A stretch of DNA of 64,000 bases from Halobellus captivus (GCF_007655485.1 NZ_VJXQ01000002.1:259812-323811); one strand, 5' to 3'; shown: positions 34,178 through 42,692, counted from the first letter of the stretch. The notes: a model not told the origin generated them from the letters alone. Numbers and translations: made by a program.

Positions 34178-36607
34178 GTGTCTGAACACAACTACGTCGG
34201 AAACGATTTCGAGGTACCGGACGGCCGAGCGAAGGTAACGGGCGAGGCGAAGTACGCCGACGACTACCAGTTCGACAACCTGCTGCACGCGAAGACCGTC
34301 AAAAGCCCCTATGCACACGCGAGGGCCAGGAGTATCGACACGTCCGCGGCGGAGGCGATGTCTGGCGTCGAGGCGGTCATCACCCACGAGGACGTTCCGG
34401 ACGCGGCGATCGGGGAACCGGTGCTGGCCGAGGAGCCCCTGACGTTCGGCTATCCGGTCGCCGCGGTCGCCGCAACCGACGAGTACACTGCGGCCGCCGC
34501 CGTCGAAGCGATCGAGGTCGATTGGGAGGTCCTGGACCACGTCGTCGATCCCATCGAGACGCTCAAGCCAGGCAGCCCGAACGCGCGCCCCGAGGGGAAC
34601 GTCCCGACCGGCGAGGCGGGAGGCGAGGGCGCGGAAGGGCAGGGCGGAGCGGAGGCCGCCGCCGACACGATCAAGTGGGAAAACGCCGACTTCAGCGGCG
34701 ATTTCCCCGAGGACCCCGGCGACTTCACGATGGAGTGGAACTGGGGCGACGTCTCGGAGGGGTTCGAGAACGCCGAGACGATCTACGAAGACACGGTCAA
34801 GGCACAACCTCAGCCAACGAATCCGATGGAGCCCCGTTCGACCGTCGCCGAGTGGGGCACCGACGGACACGTCACGATCTGGGGCTCCAGTCAGAGCATC
34901 AGCCTGACGCATACGGGCGTCGCCGGAATGATCGAGAAACCGCCGACGGAGGTCACCTTCATCTGCAACTTCGCCGGTGGCGGCTTCGGTTCCAAGGGGA
35001 CCGCATACCCGCAGATGGCCGTTCCGGCGTTTCTCTCCCGGGAGGTCAACCGCCCGGTAAAGATCCGCGGAACCCGCCGCGAGGAGTTCCACTGGGGCAA
35101 CGGCCGCGCCACGTACATTGCGCGGACGCGGGTCGGCCTCGACGGCGACGGGAACATCACCGCAATGGAGATCGACGCCGTCGGCGACGCCGGAGCCTAC
35201 TCCGCCGACGCGCTGTCGACGCTCAGTTCCGGGTTCAACTCGCTGACGCAGTGTTGGCAACCCGAGACGCTCCGGTTCCGCGGCATCGGCGTGTTCACGA
35301 ACACGCCAAAACGATGGCCGCAGCGGGGTCCCGGACAGAACCAAGCGGCGTTGGCCATCGCTCAAGTCATCGACGAGGCGGCGAAACAGGCGGGCTTGGA
35401 CCCGCTGGACGTCTGTCTGCAGAACTCCCCCGAGAACAGAGGACCGGCGGGCGCAGAGCGACTCCCAATGACGAGCGCGTATCTCGGGGAGGCCTACGAA
35501 CTGGCGGCCGAGGCGATCGACTACGAGGAGAAGCGAGCCCGTTCGGGGACCCGTGAGGGATCGAAGGTGTACGGCGTCGGGATCGCGTCGGCGTCCCACC
35601 AGTCCGGCTACATCGGGTTCGACGGCCTCGTGGTCGTCCACACCGACGGCACCGTCGAGGTGCGGCAGGGTGCGGGGAACCTCGGCACCGAGAGTTTCGC
35701 CGCGGTCGCTCGGATGGTCGCGGACACGATGGGCGCCGACTGGGACGACGTCGAGGTCTCGTGGGGCAGCAGCGACAAGTCCTCGTTCACCCTGGGGCAG
35801 TTCTCTTCGAACACGACGTTCACCGAGGGGCTGGCAAACGTGAAGGCCGCCGAGACGGCCGTTCAGTACCTGAAAGAACTGGCCGCACAGGAACTCGGGG
35901 GAACCGCCGACGCGTACAACGTCGAGAATCACGAGGTCGTCCACGGGCAGTCCGGAGAATCGATCTCCTTCGCCGAGGCCGCTCAGGCGGCCGTCGATGC
36001 AGGCGGCAAGTATACGGCCGAGGAGATCCCGGAACAGTACCAAGAGAGTCTCGTCCCCCTGACGATCGCCGCTGCGAGCGACGCGGTGGGACAGGGGCTC
36101 GTCGCCTTCGGCAAGAGTACCGGCGAAGACCTCGACGGGTTCGTCACCTCCTTCGCCGGGGCGATCGCGGAAGTCTCGGTGGACCTAGAGACCGGCAAGG
36201 TCGTCGTCGAAGAGATGGCGAACTACAACGACTCCGGGACGGTGATCCACCCCGAGAGCTTCAAGGCCCAAGTCGAGGGCGGGGCCATCCAGGGGATCGG
36301 CTACACCCTCTTCGAGCAGTACCGCCACGATCAGGACACCGGTATTCCGGTGAATACGGACCTCTACAAGAGCAAGCCGCCGTCGATCCACGACTACGTC
36401 TCCGGCGACCTTCACGTCGGCGCGGTCGGCGAGCCCGACCCCTTCGGACCCTTCGGGGCCAAAGGTGTCGGAGAACCGCCGTACGGGGCGGCGTCTGGCG
36501 CGGTCGCAGCGGCGATCAAAGACGCCCTCGGCACGAGCTTCAGCGAGTTCCCTGTCACTCCCGACAAGGTGCTTGAGAAGGTCCGCGCAGGGGAGGTGGA
36601 CAGCTAA
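34178..36607 (+). CDS. Molybdopterin-binding large subunit of a xanthine dehydrogenase/aldehyde oxidase family enzyme (PaoC-like)
   Basis: 809 residues from a GTG start. The N-terminal 'hammerhead' domain shows KVTGEAKYADDYQF. GGGFGSKG (267-274) and RGPGQNQ (R383) contact the cofactor, and GAKGVGEPP near the C-terminus contains the catalytic glutamate (about E766). An acidic Gly-rich insertion lies around residues 130-190. The CSFR active-site motif of form I CO dehydrogenase is absent, so an aldehyde or N-heterocycle substrate is more likely. It lacks its own signal and probably rides out on the Tat signal of the small subunit. Substrate unknown. Confidence 0.92.
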   Translation: MSEHNYVGNDFEVPDGRAKVTGEAKYADDYQFDNLLHAKTVKSPYAHARARSIDTSAAEAMSGVEAVITHEDVPDAAIGEPVLAEEPLTFGYPVAAVAATDEYTAAAAVEAIEVDWEVLDHVVDPIETLKPGSPNARPEGNVPTGEAGGEGAEGQGGAEAAADTIKWENADFSGDFPEDPGDFTMEWNWGDVSEGFENAETIYEDTVKAQPQPTNPMEPRSTVAEWGTDGHVTIWGSSQSISLTHTGVAGMIEKPPTEVTFICNFAGGGFGSKGTAYPQMAVPAFLSREVNRPVKIRGTRREEFHWGNGRATYIARTRVGLDGDGNITAMEIDAVGDAGAYSADALSTLSSGFNSLTQCWQPETLRFRGIGVFTNTPKRWPQRGPGQNQAALAIAQVIDEAAKQAGLDPLDVCLQNSPENRGPAGAERLPMTSAYLGEAYELAAEAIDYEEKRARSGTREGSKVYGVGIASASHQSGYIGFDGLVVVHTDGTVEVRQGAGNLGTESFAAVARMVADTMGADWDDVEVSWGSSDKSSFTLGQFSSNTTFTEGLANVKAAETAVQYLKELAAQELGGTADAYNVENHEVVHGQSGESISFAEAAQAAVDAGGKYTAEEIPEQYQESLVPLTIAAASDAVGQGLVAFGKSTGEDLDGFVTSFAGAIAEVSVDLETGKVVVEEMANYNDSGTVIHPESFKAQVEGGAIQGIGYTLFEQYRHDQDTGIPVNTDLYKSKPPSIHDYVSGDLHVGAVGEPDPFGPFGAKGVGEPPYGAASGAVAAAIKDALGTSFSEFPVTPDKVLEKVRAGEVDS

Positions 36608-36609
36608 CC

Positions 36610-37599
36610 ATGCAACAAGATATGATCCCGCCGCTCGAGCACATCGACGCCACGAGCGTCGAGCACGCCGTGCGGCTCTTAGGCGAACACGGCAGTGACG
36701 CGGCAACGATCGCTGGAAACACCGACGAGATCAACTGGCTGAAGAACCGCGACCGCACGCCGGAAGTGCTGGTCGACCTCAAGCCGATCGAGGAGCTGAA
36801 AGAGATCGAAGAGACGAGCGACGGCGGGCTCCGAATCGGCGCGCTCGCGACGCTCTCGGACGTCCAGAACCACGACGCGGTCAACGACGGGTATTCGATC
36901 ATCGCGGACGCGATGGGCGAGATCGCGACGCCGCAGATCCGAAACCAGGGGACGATCGGCGGTAACCTCACGCAGGATTCGCGCTGTTGGTACTACCGCG
37001 GCGGGTTCGACTGCTACCGCGCGGGCGGGAATACCTGCTATGCGATCACCGGCGAGTCGAGCGACCACGCGGTCACCGACTACTCGCGGTGCATCACCGC
37101 GCACCCGTCAGACGGGGCCGTCGCGCTCATCGCACTCGACGCCGAGGTCGTCGTGCGCGGACCTCGAGGAGAGCGACGCGAGCCGCTCTCGGAGTTCTTC
37201 GTCGGCCCCGAGGACAACATCACCGTGATGCACGACCTCGCACACGACGAGATCCTCACTCATATCGAGGTTCCCAGCGACTGGCGCGGCACGAACTTCT
37301 ACTTCGAGAAGGTCCGTGGGCGGGACGCGTGGGACTTCGCGATCGGAAACATCGCCGCCGCGGTCAAAACGAGCGGCGGAACCGTTTCGGATCTCCGCCT
37401 CGTCGCCAACGGGTTCGCGCCGACGCCCAAGCGGCTTCGGACCGCCGAACGGTCGATTCGCGGGAGCCGACTCTCCGAAGGCAACATCGCGTCCGCCTCG
37501 GAGAACGTGCTCCCGAACGCGAGACCGCAATCGGACAACGAGTACAAGCTGAACCTCGCGGACGGACTGGTCAAGCGGGCGCTGAGTAACGTCGCCTGA
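36610..37599 (+). CDS. FAD subunit of the molybdenum hydroxylase with an extra [4Fe-4S] site (PaoB-like)
   Basis: 329 residues. The N-terminal FAD domain has TIAGNTDEINWLKNR (33-47) and QIRNQGTIGGNL (109-120). Directly after comes a cysteine-bearing insertion with C126, C135, C143 and C161, ending HPSDGAVAL. The same kind of insertion in E. coli PaoB and in 4-hydroxybenzoyl-CoA reductase binds a [4Fe-4S] cluster. The CO dehydrogenase C-terminal domain follows. It starts two bases after the large subunit and completes the heterotrimer. Confidence 0.92.
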   Translation: MQQDMIPPLEHIDATSVEHAVRLLGEHGSDAATIAGNTDEINWLKNRDRTPEVLVDLKPIEELKEIEETSDGGLRIGALATLSDVQNHDAVNDGYSIIADAMGEIATPQIRNQGTIGGNLTQDSRCWYYRGGFDCYRAGGNTCYAITGESSDHAVTDYSRCITAHPSDGAVALIALDAEVVVRGPRGERREPLSEFFVGPEDNITVMHDLAHDEILTHIEVPSDWRGTNFYFEKVRGRDAWDFAIGNIAAAVKTSGGTVSDLRLVANGFAPTPKRLRTAERSIRGSRLSEGNIASASENVLPNARPQSDNEYKLNLADGLVKRALSNVA

Positions 37600-37667
37600 G
37601 CAGCCCACACATCTTCCCCGATTCTTCTCCGGTTCTCCAAGGGTCACGAATCGCGGAGCGATGCGTC

Positions 37668-38363
37668 TCAGGAGTCCACCGCGACCGCCCGGGCGTCGAA
37701 GTCGTCGAACTCCTGTGCGAGACTGGGGACGTCGCCGACGGTGCGGAACGTCACGGTGAACGGAACCGAGTCGCCGGGCGAGACGTCTCCGTTCGGTCTC
37801 GTGGTTCGAACGCCGATCACGTTGTCCTCTTCGTCGTAGAATGCGACGACGATTTCGGCCGCCCGCGACTCGCGACCCTCGTTACGAACGGTCCCGGAAA
37901 CGGAGATACGGTTCTGTGAGCTGTCGGCGACCGCCGCATCGACGGAGAACTCACCGTCGCTGGCTGTCGTTCGTTCCGTGGTGAGAGAGACGTTGTAATC
38001 GTCGACCTCCTCACTCGTGTCGGCGTGGATATCGAAGGGTGCAGCGTCTCCGGGCGCGATCGGTTCACCCAGGACGCCGCCGACCGCTTCACCGACTACC
38101 TCACCATCGCGGTAGTAGGTGACCGTCACCGTCGCGTTCCCGACCGGATACGAGTGCCCGTTGTACACCTCGCCGACGACCGTGGGTCTGCCCAATCGGT
38201 CGAGGTGGTACGTCGTCCCTTCGACCGTGGCCTCGCCCGCGAGCGGTACTGAGGGGACGTCGATCTCGCTGTCGGTGACGATCAGTTCGACGCCGACGAG
38301 CCCCCCGTACGTGAGACCGGCCGCCAGGAGCGCACCGATGAGGACCGCCTTGGTGTCGACCAT
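37668..38363 (-). CDS. Membrane-anchored extracellular protein with beta-sandwich repeats
   Basis: 231 residues. MVDTKAVLIGALLAAGLTYGGLVGVELI is an uncleaved anchor or signal. Two beta-sandwich domains follow (about 50-135 and 136-225), each with a strand pattern like VTYYRDGEVVGEAVG/VAFYDEEDNVIGVRTT, typical of FxLYD-type domains of haloarchaeal surface proteins. It is convergent with the hydroxylase operon. Its role is unknown; it might bind a partner at the cell surface. Confidence 0.72.
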   Translation of the reverse strand: MVDTKAVLIGALLAAGLTYGGLVGVELIVTDSEIDVPSVPLAGEATVEGTTYHLDRLGRPTVVGEVYNGHSYPVGNATVTVTYYRDGEVVGEAVGGVLGEPIAPGDAAPFDIHADTSEEVDDYNVSLTTERTTASDGEFSVDAAVADSSQNRISVSGTVRNEGRESRAAEIVVAFYDEEDNVIGVRTTRPNGDVSPGDSVPFTVTFRTVGDVPSLAQEFDDFDARAVAVDS

Positions 38364-38556
38364 CCATCGGGACACAGGTTGGCGGCGGACATAAGCACTG
38401 GCCCCACCGTTCAGGTGCGAAAGCGACGAACTGCAGTGGCTCCGAAGTTACGGAGACGTTCTATCGTGGCCGAACAGTTGAACCGCACAGATGCCAGTAA
38501 CGCCCGGAGAGACGCCACTGTTTTCCCGATAGCGCCGCGACAGAAGAGGAGAGCCG

Positions 38557-38889
38557 ATGTCGTTCAACGTGTTCGAGATTCGAGGCGTATACCTCTTCGA
38601 GGGGAGCGAGTCTGTGCCACCGTCGCTGGAGGGCTACTACAACGACGCCGAAGATCGATACGAGATCCCGGAGAAGGGCGATTTGAATGCGCTCAGAAAC
38701 GAGTGGCGTCTCGTAACCGACCTCGACGCGTACCGCGTCGTCTTCGACCGCGACCCGCCCGCGGACGTACGCTCGACCGCGGTCTTCGTCGAGGAAGGCC
38801 CGATCCGAACGACCCTTCTCTGTCCCGACGAGGCGGCGGTCGACCGGGCGCTCGAAGCGGGCGGACGGTTGGTCGAGGGCGAAACATAG
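38557..38889 (+). CDS. Small soluble protein, unknown function
   Basis: 110 residues: MSFNVFEIRGVYLFEGSESVPPSLEG, then mixed alpha/beta sequence ending in acidic ALEAGGRLVEGET. It has no cysteine pair, signal or membrane helix, and I recognise no family. The codon pattern looks genuine (strong third-position GC) and it is the only good frame in this stretch. Confidence 0.55.
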   Translation: MSFNVFEIRGVYLFEGSESVPPSLEGYYNDAEDRYEIPEKGDLNALRNEWRLVTDLDAYRVVFDRDPPADVRSTAVFVEEGPIRTTLLCPDEAAVDRALEAGGRLVEGET

Positions 38890-38988
38890 CTCCGGCTGTC
38901 GCGAAAGCGAGGAGCGCGCTTGATACCTCGTGAGTGATGAGAGAAAGTGAGAGAAAAGCGCGCGAAGGGCAATCGGAGCGCCGCTGTT

Positions 38989-39408
38989 TCAGTTGCTCAC
39001 CCGAACCGAAAGATCCGCGCCGACGAGGCCGAACACCGACCAGGCGATCGTCAGCACCAACAGCATACCGAAGACGACCGGCCACAGCGTCACGCCGAAC
39101 GTCCCCGTGATGAAGCCCGACCACGCGCCGAACAGCCCCGCCACGAGGACGACGAGGGCCGTCGTGATCGCGGCGAACGCTCCGGCGACGACACCAGCGA
39201 CGCGTTCCTCGCCGACGGGTGACAGCCGTGCAGCGACGGTTCCGCCGATGAGCGGCCATCCGACGAGAAGAACGACGTAGCCGACAACGCCGCCGACCTG
39301 CAGACCGAACAGGTGAAGCAGGCCTAATACGGTGATCACCGCGCCCCCGACGACGTCGGGGGAGGCCTTCAGGCCGCTGGAATCTGAGTGTGTGACGTTT
39401 GTTGCCAT
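38989..39408 (-). CDS. Four-helix membrane protein (DUF5518-like), unknown function
   Basis: 139 residues from ATG 39408. Helices lie around 16-34, 35-54, 64-92 and 96-125, rich in Gly and Val, with the loop ARLSPVGEERVAGVVAGAFAA that recurs in haloarchaeal DUF5518-like proteins. A minus-strand TATA (GTATTTTTATCC, near 39431-39443) is correctly placed. No catalytic residues are apparent. Confidence 0.75.
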   Translation of the reverse strand: MATNVTHSDSSGLKASPDVVGGAVITVLGLLHLFGLQVGGVVGYVVLLVGWPLIGGTVAARLSPVGEERVAGVVAGAFAAITTALVVLVAGLFGAWSGFITGTFGVTLWPVVFGMLLVLTIAWSVFGLVGADLSVRVSN

Positions 39409-39492
39409 AGTTCGCACATCACGTGGCGAGTGGATAAAAATACCGCCGTGACACCCACCGATACCAGTCGCAAAGCGACAAACCGCACGGGG

Positions 39493-40092
39493 CTATCGTG
39501 GCTCGTATCGCTTCACGAGTTCCCAGTACTCCGCGGGCGTGTCCACGTCGGCGAAGATCCGTTCGTCGTCGACGGCGATCTCACGGGTGTCGGTGTCATC
39601 CGCCCGAACGACCGCTCGCGCGCCGCGGTCCTCGGGCGCGGATTCGAGCGCATCGAACGTGCTCGCCGTGAAAAGCGGCGGATGGCCGCTCCCGCCGTCG
39701 ACGGTGGGAACGATGACGTCGCCGCCGTCGGCGGCCGCGGCTGCGAGTGTCTCGACGACAGCGGACGGGGTCACCGGGCAATCGACTGGGTTCAAGAACA
39801 CGCCGTCGGCGTCGCGCTCGTCCGCGTACTCGACGACCACTTGTACCGATGAGAGCATCCCCGACTCGTACGCTGGGTTCTCGCGAACGGTAGCGCCGGA
39901 GAGGTCCGCTCGGGCGCGAACCTCCGCTGCTTCATAGCCGAGAACGACGACCGGTTCGATTCCCGCCTCCGAATACGTCTCGACGAGTCGTTCGACGAAG
40001 CGACGGCCGTCGAACGTCAGCAGGGGTTTCGGAAAGCCGCCCATCCGCGTCGATTTTCCGGCGGCGGTGATCGCGGCGACGAACCTCGACAT
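39493..40092 (-). CDS. MocA-like molybdenum cofactor nucleotidyltransferase
   Basis: 199 residues of the MobA-like NTP transferase fold. ITAAGKSTRMGGFPKPLLTFDG (8-29) is the nucleotide-binding loop, VFLNPVDCPVT (about 98-108) holds the metal-binding aspartate, and GGSGHPPLFTAST (about 131-143) resembles the GHP motif of MocA rather than MobA. MocA makes molybdopterin cytosine dinucleotide, the cofactor used by PaoABC-type enzymes, so its position next to such an enzyme makes sense. It is the last gene of a four-gene operon. Confidence 0.85.
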   Translation of the reverse strand: MSRFVAAITAAGKSTRMGGFPKPLLTFDGRRFVERLVETYSEAGIEPVVVLGYEAAEVRARADLSGATVRENPAYESGMLSSVQVVVEYADERDADGVFLNPVDCPVTPSAVVETLAAAAADGGDVIVPTVDGGSGHPPLFTASTFDALESAPEDRGARAVVRADDTDTREIAVDDERIFADVDTPAEYWELVKRYEPR

Positions 40093-40093
40093 C

Positions 40094-40507
40094 TCACTCG
40101 CGTTCGAGGTGATCCGTCAGTTCGTCGAGGAAGAAGAATTTCATCATCACCGACTGGAACACCGCCATCCCGTTGAGATTATCCGCCATTCGAGACGTGA
40201 CCGCGTCCTGTTCGGAAAGTAGCTGCAGTACGGTTCGAGCCTCCTCGATTTCGGGTTCCATATCGTCGAGAAACGACCGGTACGTCGGCGTGTCGAACTC
40301 GTCGTGGTGGTCGGCGACGGCCAGCGCGGCCTCGTAACCGTCTGCGAGCCCCGCCTCGAAATCCGCGACGTACTCTTTGGTCTGACCCGTCCCCGACTGT
40401 ACCGTCTCCCGATCGATCCCCTCTCCCGCGAAGGAGATCAGGAACTCGTAGGCGATCTCGACCTGCTCGATCGCGTCACGAAGATCCGTTACTGGCGTCT
40501 CAGGCAT
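40094..40507 (-). CDS. Small acidic helical protein of the molybdoenzyme accessory operon
   Basis: 137 residues, nearly all helical by composition: TPVTDLRDAIEQVEIAYEFLISFAGEG, then SGTGQTKEYVADFEAGLADGYEAALAV, and a C-terminal hydrophobic, methionine-rich patch (FQSVMMKFFFLDEL). No cysteine or signal. It lies one base upstream of the MocA-like gene and 26 bases after the fusion regulator gene. A chaperone-like role for the enzyme is conceivable, but I do not recognise the family. Confidence 0.72.
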   Translation of the reverse strand: MPETPVTDLRDAIEQVEIAYEFLISFAGEGIDRETVQSGTGQTKEYVADFEAGLADGYEAALAVADHHDEFDTPTYRSFLDDMEPEIEEARTVLQLLSEQDAVTSRMADNLNGMAVFQSVMMKFFFLDELTDHLERE

Positions 40508-40533
40508 GGCACTCAGTTGCGTAGCTCTCCGTA

Positions 40534-41688
40534 TTACTCTTCGGGAACCCGCGTCCACGCGCCGGTTGTTAGCCGTCTCACGTCACCCTCGCGCTTCAAC
40601 CGGTGGAGGGTGATTCGGCAGGTCTCCTCGGTGACGTCGAGGCAGGCACTGATCTCGGTGGTGGACGCCGACGGGAGGGAGTCGAGCACGTCGATCGCGC
40701 GTTCGCCGTGGTCTTCGGGGCTGAAACTCTCGGCGTTCATCGGTGCCGCCCCGTACTGCTGCATCACGTTTCGGCTCTGCGTCTCGGTCGTTTGCTCCGT
40801 CTCCCCGAGGTCGGGGTCGTACTTTCTGACCGCATCCCGAAGCGCGTCGAACCCCGCTGCGCCGTCGACGACCGTGGTCCCGCTGGGTCCGTCCACGCGG
40901 TAAACGGGGGCGGTGAACACCGCGTCAGGTGTTCGTGGCGAGTTCGAGACTTGCGCGTTGTCGTCTCGCGGGCCATCCTCGTCGCTGTCGTCTTGCGGGC
41001 CATCCTCGTTGGCGACGTCTTGTGAGTCTCCCCCGTCGACGTCGGCTGTTGGGTCGGCTCCGTCGACGCCCGTTTCCGGGTCTGCGGCCTCTGCCCTGCC
41101 ATCCGCACCGACTCCGTCGTCCTCGGGACTGTCGAGGGCGCTCCGAGGCCGGAGCGGCTCTCTACCGGGCGTACCGCGGACATCGAACGCAGACAGCTTC
41201 GCGACGGTCTGCCTCGCGAGTTCGAGATCCCGTCCAACGGCCGCGGTGGCCCGGCGTGAACCCACCGCGTCCGCTACTGATCGGCCATCCAGACCGGGAA
41301 CTACCTCGGCTGCCTCGCGTATCGCCTCCGGTGTCGCCGTCGGCTGACCGGCCGCGAACGTCCGATCGGCGATCTCCCTCGCGAGCGCGAACGCCGCGTC
41401 GGTTCCGCCCAGTTCACGAGCGGTGGCGACCGCCTCACAGGCCGTCCACGACGACGGGAATCCGTCGGCGGTAACCGATGAGTCCACCGGCATACCGCCA
41501 CCGTCGGAACGTGAGCGTATCTCGGCCGTAGACTGGGTGTTGTCGAGCGAATGCGGAACAGAGACAGCACATCGGTACGTGATATCGACATCTCCGAACA
41601 CGTACTCCGCTCGCGATCGGGTCGGTCGCCGTCGGTACGCGTCGATCGATAGCGGATCCGAAAACAGCGTGATCGAGACGTCGGACAT
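40534..41688 (-). CDS. Thioredoxin/DsbA-like protein fused to a winged-helix domain
   Basis: 384 residues. The first ~165 begin VSITLFSDPLSIDAYRRRP and resemble a DsbA/FrnE-type thioredoxin fold with a helical insertion (EAIREAAEVVPGLDGRSVADAV), but the CxxC active site is missing. An acidic, Gln/Asp-rich linker (about 185-255) has short internal repeats (EDGPQDDSDEDGPRDD). The C-terminal ~65 residues look like a winged helix (HGERAIDVLDSLPSASTTEISACLDVTEETCRITLHRL). It may regulate or chaperone the molybdoenzyme. The domain calls are my reading of the pattern. Confidence 0.65.
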   Translation of the reverse strand: MSDVSITLFSDPLSIDAYRRRPTRSRAEYVFGDVDITYRCAVSVPHSLDNTQSTAEIRSRSDGGGMPVDSSVTADGFPSSWTACEAVATARELGGTDAAFALAREIADRTFAAGQPTATPEAIREAAEVVPGLDGRSVADAVGSRRATAAVGRDLELARQTVAKLSAFDVRGTPGREPLRPRSALDSPEDDGVGADGRAEAADPETGVDGADPTADVDGGDSQDVANEDGPQDDSDEDGPRDDNAQVSNSPRTPDAVFTAPVYRVDGPSGTTVVDGAAGFDALRDAVRKYDPDLGETEQTTETQSRNVMQQYGAAPMNAESFSPEDHGERAIDVLDSLPSASTTEISACLDVTEETCRITLHRLKREGDVRRLTTGAWTRVPEE

Positions 41689-41732
41689 AGGTATCCGTCG
41701 GTGTGCGGTGAAAAAAGAGATGGCGGTCCCAG

Positions 41733-42692
41733 TTACTCGCGTCCGTCTGCGGGCTCCTCGCGCGCGGAGTCGCCGCCGTCGGTGGCTTTCGAGCCGCCGA
41801 TCTGCCAACTCGTCGGCGAGTATTTCTCGGCGTACTCCTCGACGGTGACGCGTCCGGTGATCATACTCTTCGTGATCGCCCACTCGTTCGGGCGGAGCGC
41901 GAAGTAGACGTGGCCCATCACCAGCGCCAACAGCGCGACGGCGAAGAAGTCGTGGAAGACGAAACTCCACGCGATCAGCCCGGGCGCGTCGGCCGTCCCG
42001 AGGCCGAACTGAACGCCGAGGAGGGAGAACTCACGCGTCGCCCCCCACAGCGGTTCCAGACTCACCCGTCGAAGAAGAACGAACCCGGTCGCGATCACGG
42101 CGAGAGAAGCGCCAGTGACGCCCCAGTGTAAGAGCTTCTGTGCGCTCGGGTACTCGAACTGCCTGGGGTATTCCTCGGTCTGTCCGATCAGGTTCCTGAA
42201 CCGTCGCCAGAGGTCTTTGGCGTCTGCGACGCCGAACCACATCTTCGACCACGTGCCCTTGTACGCCACGTGCGCAACGTGGAAGATCACGTATCCGATG
42301 AGGACGACCGCCGATACGATGTGTACGTCGAGCCACGACAGCCCCGGCACCGCCCGGAGTGTCACCTCCTTGTTCATAATCACGAAGCCGGAGAGCATCA
42401 GCGCAAAAATCGAGATCGCCATCACCCAGTGAGAGACCCGTTGTGCCAGAGAGAACCGTTTGATGTCATCGACACCTTGCTCCTCCAGTGACCGCTCGAC
42501 CTCCGACTTCGATGGATCGTCCGGCCGCGTCGTGTGGTCAGTCGGATTCCACAGCTCGCGTAGTATGTAATGGACCAAAAACGTGAAGGTCCCAAGGAAT
42601 GCGAACACGAGCAAAATGTCCCAGCTCAGGCCGACAATGACCTCACGCCCCGCCCGTTGCGCGTATCTGAATATATCGATTCCGAGAGGCAT
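41733..42692 (-). CDS. b-type cytochrome, formate dehydrogenase gamma-like
   Basis: 319 residues with five likely membrane helices (around 22-43, 87-106, 123-144, 190-208, 243-265). Histidines at 88, 124, 138, 141, 189, 247 and 261 include the heme b ligand set of the FdnI/PhsC superfamily, and RPNEWAITKSMITGRVTVEEYAEKY is the characteristic C-terminal region. Such subunits pass electrons from periplasmic Fe-S enzymes to quinone. As first gene of the accessory operon beside a Tat-exported molybdoenzyme, it is the likely electron outlet. That pairing is inferred. Confidence 0.88.
   Translation of the reverse strand: MPLGIDIFRYAQRAGREVIVGLSWDILLVFAFLGTFTFLVHYILRELWNPTDHTTRPDDPSKSEVERSLEEQGVDDIKRFSLAQRVSHWVMAISIFALMLSGFVIMNKEVTLRAVPGLSWLDVHIVSAVVLIGYVIFHVAHVAYKGTWSKMWFGVADAKDLWRRFRNLIGQTEEYPRQFEYPSAQKLLHWGVTGASLAVIATGFVLLRRVSLEPLWGATREFSLLGVQFGLGTADAPGLIAWSFVFHDFFAVALLALVMGHVYFALRPNEWAITKSMITGRVTVEEYAEKYSPTSWQIGGSKATDGGDSAREEPADGRE

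Noticed and set aside
33311-36043. A very long open frame on the minus strand opposite the molybdenum hydroxylase genes
   Set aside because: It is antisense to genes with clear family motifs. In GC-rich haloarchaeal DNA the complementary frame of a well-biased gene is often open, and the antisense protein has no recognisable domain.
33521-37599. Form I carbon monoxide dehydrogenase (CoxSLM)
   Set aside because: The three-subunit layout fits, but the large subunit lacks the CSFR active-site motif and the FAD subunit has the PaoB-type four-cysteine insertion.
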